Below, in pieces: positions 5,624 to 6,920 of a stretch of DNA of 6,920 bases; the first letter of the stretch is position 1, and each line of letters starts with the position of its first letter. The notes beneath the pieces were generated by a model that was given only the letters and a program-made list of their open reading frames with translations, ran no database searches and was not told where the DNA came from. The stretch is taken from contig JAJUHD010000139.1 in assembly GCA_029268085.1 (NCBI GenBank), positions 1 to 6,920 on the forward strand, given 5' to 3'. Both the position numbers and the translations under genes were made by a program. This stretch comes from Bacillota bacterium. Lineage in GTDB: Bacteria > Bacillota > Clostridia > Oscillospirales > Oscillospiraceae.

Positions 5624-6920
5624 TTGCCGGATTTTTTGCGCGTCACGAAGCCTTTGGTAACGCAAAACCAAAATATACAGCCCAAACCGGGTGCCGAAGC
5701 GACCGGGACATTTAATATACAAAGCGCGACAAAAGTCATTCAGACGCATAACCAAAGCGAAATACTTAAGCAGAACAACGGAATGACGAGCGGCAACGAT
5801 GTTCCTACCCTTTTGCTTGATCTTCTTAAGGACCCGACCGTTACGGTGTCATACCTGAAGAACATTTTCATGCTTGAAGAGCTATACAAGCTTTTGCCTG
5901 CGAACAATAAAACCGTCTCGAACGATATTGAGGATATTTTGGGAACTCTGCTCATTAAGCCTGAACACCTGGCAGACGAGATGCAGAGACAGCTGCGCGG
6001 TTCGACGGCTTTTTCTGGCGAACTCTTTGACTTCCTGCGGGAAATTAGCTCACAGAACAAGGAGAAGCCCGATGTGCAGATTGCGATCGCAAGGTTGCTG
6101 CGTTCAATCAACAGTATGGGGAATCAGCGCGATATCCTTAATTCCGTGGCAAACAATCTTTCTTTTTTATATGAGCAGCTGTCCTCAAGCAGGTCGCTTT
6201 CGGCGAAGCTGAACGAACTCATTGCGGGATTCCGTGCGCAGGATGCTCCGGCGAATTTCTCCGCTTTGAAGACCGACACGCTTGCAATAATAAAAGATAT
6301 TGAAGACAGTATACTGTTTTCTCCGTCACATATAAAAACCCTGTCCATAATAGTTTACAACCTGTCCAGATACAGCGCAAACTCCGATTATGCGGCGGAA
6401 GCGGCTTATCGGCTCAGCCAATTCCTTTCGCCTGCGCAAAGGTCCGAGCTCAAAGTGCTGGTACAGGCGTTCATTGAAGCGAAAGCAGCGGAAGAGTCTC
6501 TCCCGGCAGCCAAGAAGGAAGACGAATACGAATCCCGCGTAATGGCTTCGCTTATAAAGCTGATTACACAGCAGTCGGAAGCAGGCTCAAATCCTACGGA
6601 TGCGCTGAAGCTGGAGAAAATGCTCCATAGTCTGCTTTCGTCCCCCTGCAATTTTACGCCGCTTCTCCATTTCATACTGCCCTTACAGTATAACGATATG
6701 AGAGCGTTCGCGGAACTGTGGATCAACCCGGACAGCGATGAAAAGGACATGCCGGAAAATGTGTCTCAGGGAATACATCTGCTTATGGTGATTGATGTCG
6801 AAGGCGTCGGACGGTTTGAAGCGGAATTCTTTGTGCATGATTCAACGATTGATTTTTCGCTTTATTGCCCGAAGGGCTGCGAATCCGGGTATGAGGAGCT
6901 TATGAAATCAATGCCTAAGC
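5624..6920 (+). CDS. FliK-like protein (tentative), C-terminus outside window
   Basis: An uninterrupted frame of 432 codons runs from TTG 5624 to the right edge and continues beyond it. The perfect ribosome binding site and the absence of stops make it a real gene. Residues 1-60 are rich in Gln, Asn, Thr and Pro and probably disordered. Residues 62-200 are amphipathic helices (for example TLLLDLLKDPTVTVSYLKN, 62-80), and helical segments continue to about 355. No signal peptide or membrane segment is seen. From about 355 the character changes: FAELWINPD (362-370) is followed by alternating strand-like stretches IHLLMVIDVEGVGRFEAEF (384-402) and STIDFSLYC (407-415), then a helix starting YEELMKS. 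This resembles the C-terminal domain of flagellar hook-length control protein FliK, an exported ruler that switches substrate specificity of the flagellar secretion apparatus. That reading is an inference from the pattern and from divergence with cheA; the N-terminal part is not recognised. An unrelated protein remains possible. Confidence 0.6.
   Translation, partial: MPDFLRVTKPLVTQNQNIQPKPGAEATGTFNIQSATKVIQTHNQSEILKQNNGMTSGNDVPTLLLDLLKDPTVTVSYLKNIFMLEELYKLLPANNKTVSNDIEDILGTLLIKPEHLADEMQRQLRGSTAFSGELFDFLREISSQNKEKPDVQIAIARLLRSINSMGNQRDILNSVANNLSFLYEQLSSSRSLSAKLNELIAGFRAQDAPANFSALKTDTLAIIKDIEDSILFSPSHIKTLSIIVYNLSRYSANSDYAAEAAYRLSQFLSPAQRSELKVLVQAFIEAKAAEESLPAAKKEDEYESRVMASLIKLITQQSEAGSNPTDALKLEKMLHSLLSSPCNFTPLLHFILPLQYNDMRAFAELWINPDSDEKDMPENVSQGIHLLMVIDVEGVGRFEAEFFVHDSTIDFSLYCPKGCESGYEELMKSMPK

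Noticed and set aside
5740..6750. Minus-strand open frames (5740-6111, 6124-6348, 6406-6750)
   Set aside because: They lie opposite the uninterrupted 432-codon plus-strand frame, which has a strong ribosome binding site; their Ser/Arg-rich translations look like antisense shadows.
1..6920. Mobile elements, CRISPR arrays, tRNA or rRNA genes, defence or other undescribed systems
   Set aside because: No transposase, direct-repeat array, cloverleaf or attachment-like duplication was seen; apart from the partly visible FliK-like gene the content is ordinary chemotaxis and metabolic genes.

Overview
The window looks like chromosomal DNA from a motile member of the Firmicutes, most likely an anaerobic Clostridia lineage of moderate GC. 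The grounds are strong AGGAGG-type ribosome binding sites, a TTG start codon, A/T-rich sigma-A-like promoter elements, a Bacillus/Clostridium-type alanine dehydrogenase and a CheA with a P2 domain of the Thermotoga/Bacillus kind. The genus cannot be fixed from the sequence alone.

Layout, left to right. Positions 1-729 (+) hold the C-terminal two thirds of alanine dehydrogenase (ald), cut by the left edge. Positions 730-823 are a short convergent gap dominated by a 16-bp perfect hairpin that serves as a terminator, best suited to the minus-strand operon. Positions 824-5341 (-) hold a four-gene chemotaxis operon transcribed right to left as cheA, cheW, cheR, cheB, with gaps of 60, 20 and 16 nt. 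Positions 5342-5623 form an A/T-rich divergent intergenic region with a plausible sigma-A promoter for cheA and a weaker candidate for the gene on the other strand. From 5624 to the right edge (+) runs a long open frame of at least 432 codons. It starts at TTG behind a perfect Shine-Dalgarno sequence, and its last visible part resembles the C-terminal domain of flagellar hook-length control protein FliK.

How the genes work together. CheA (histidine kinase) and CheW (adaptor) couple to methyl-accepting receptors. CheR methylates and CheB demethylates or deamidates those receptors, with CheB activated by phosphotransfer from CheA. Together they form the kinase core plus the methylation adaptation pair. 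CheY, CheC, CheD and the receptors are not in the window. A FliK-like divergent neighbour would place the operon next to a flagellar locus and suggest control of flagellar motility. Ald is metabolically unrelated and only converges on the operon.

No undescribed system, mobile element, CRISPR array or RNA gene was recognised. The items most worth a second look are the FliK-like reading frame, the small hairpins in the operon gaps, and the shared divergent promoter region.
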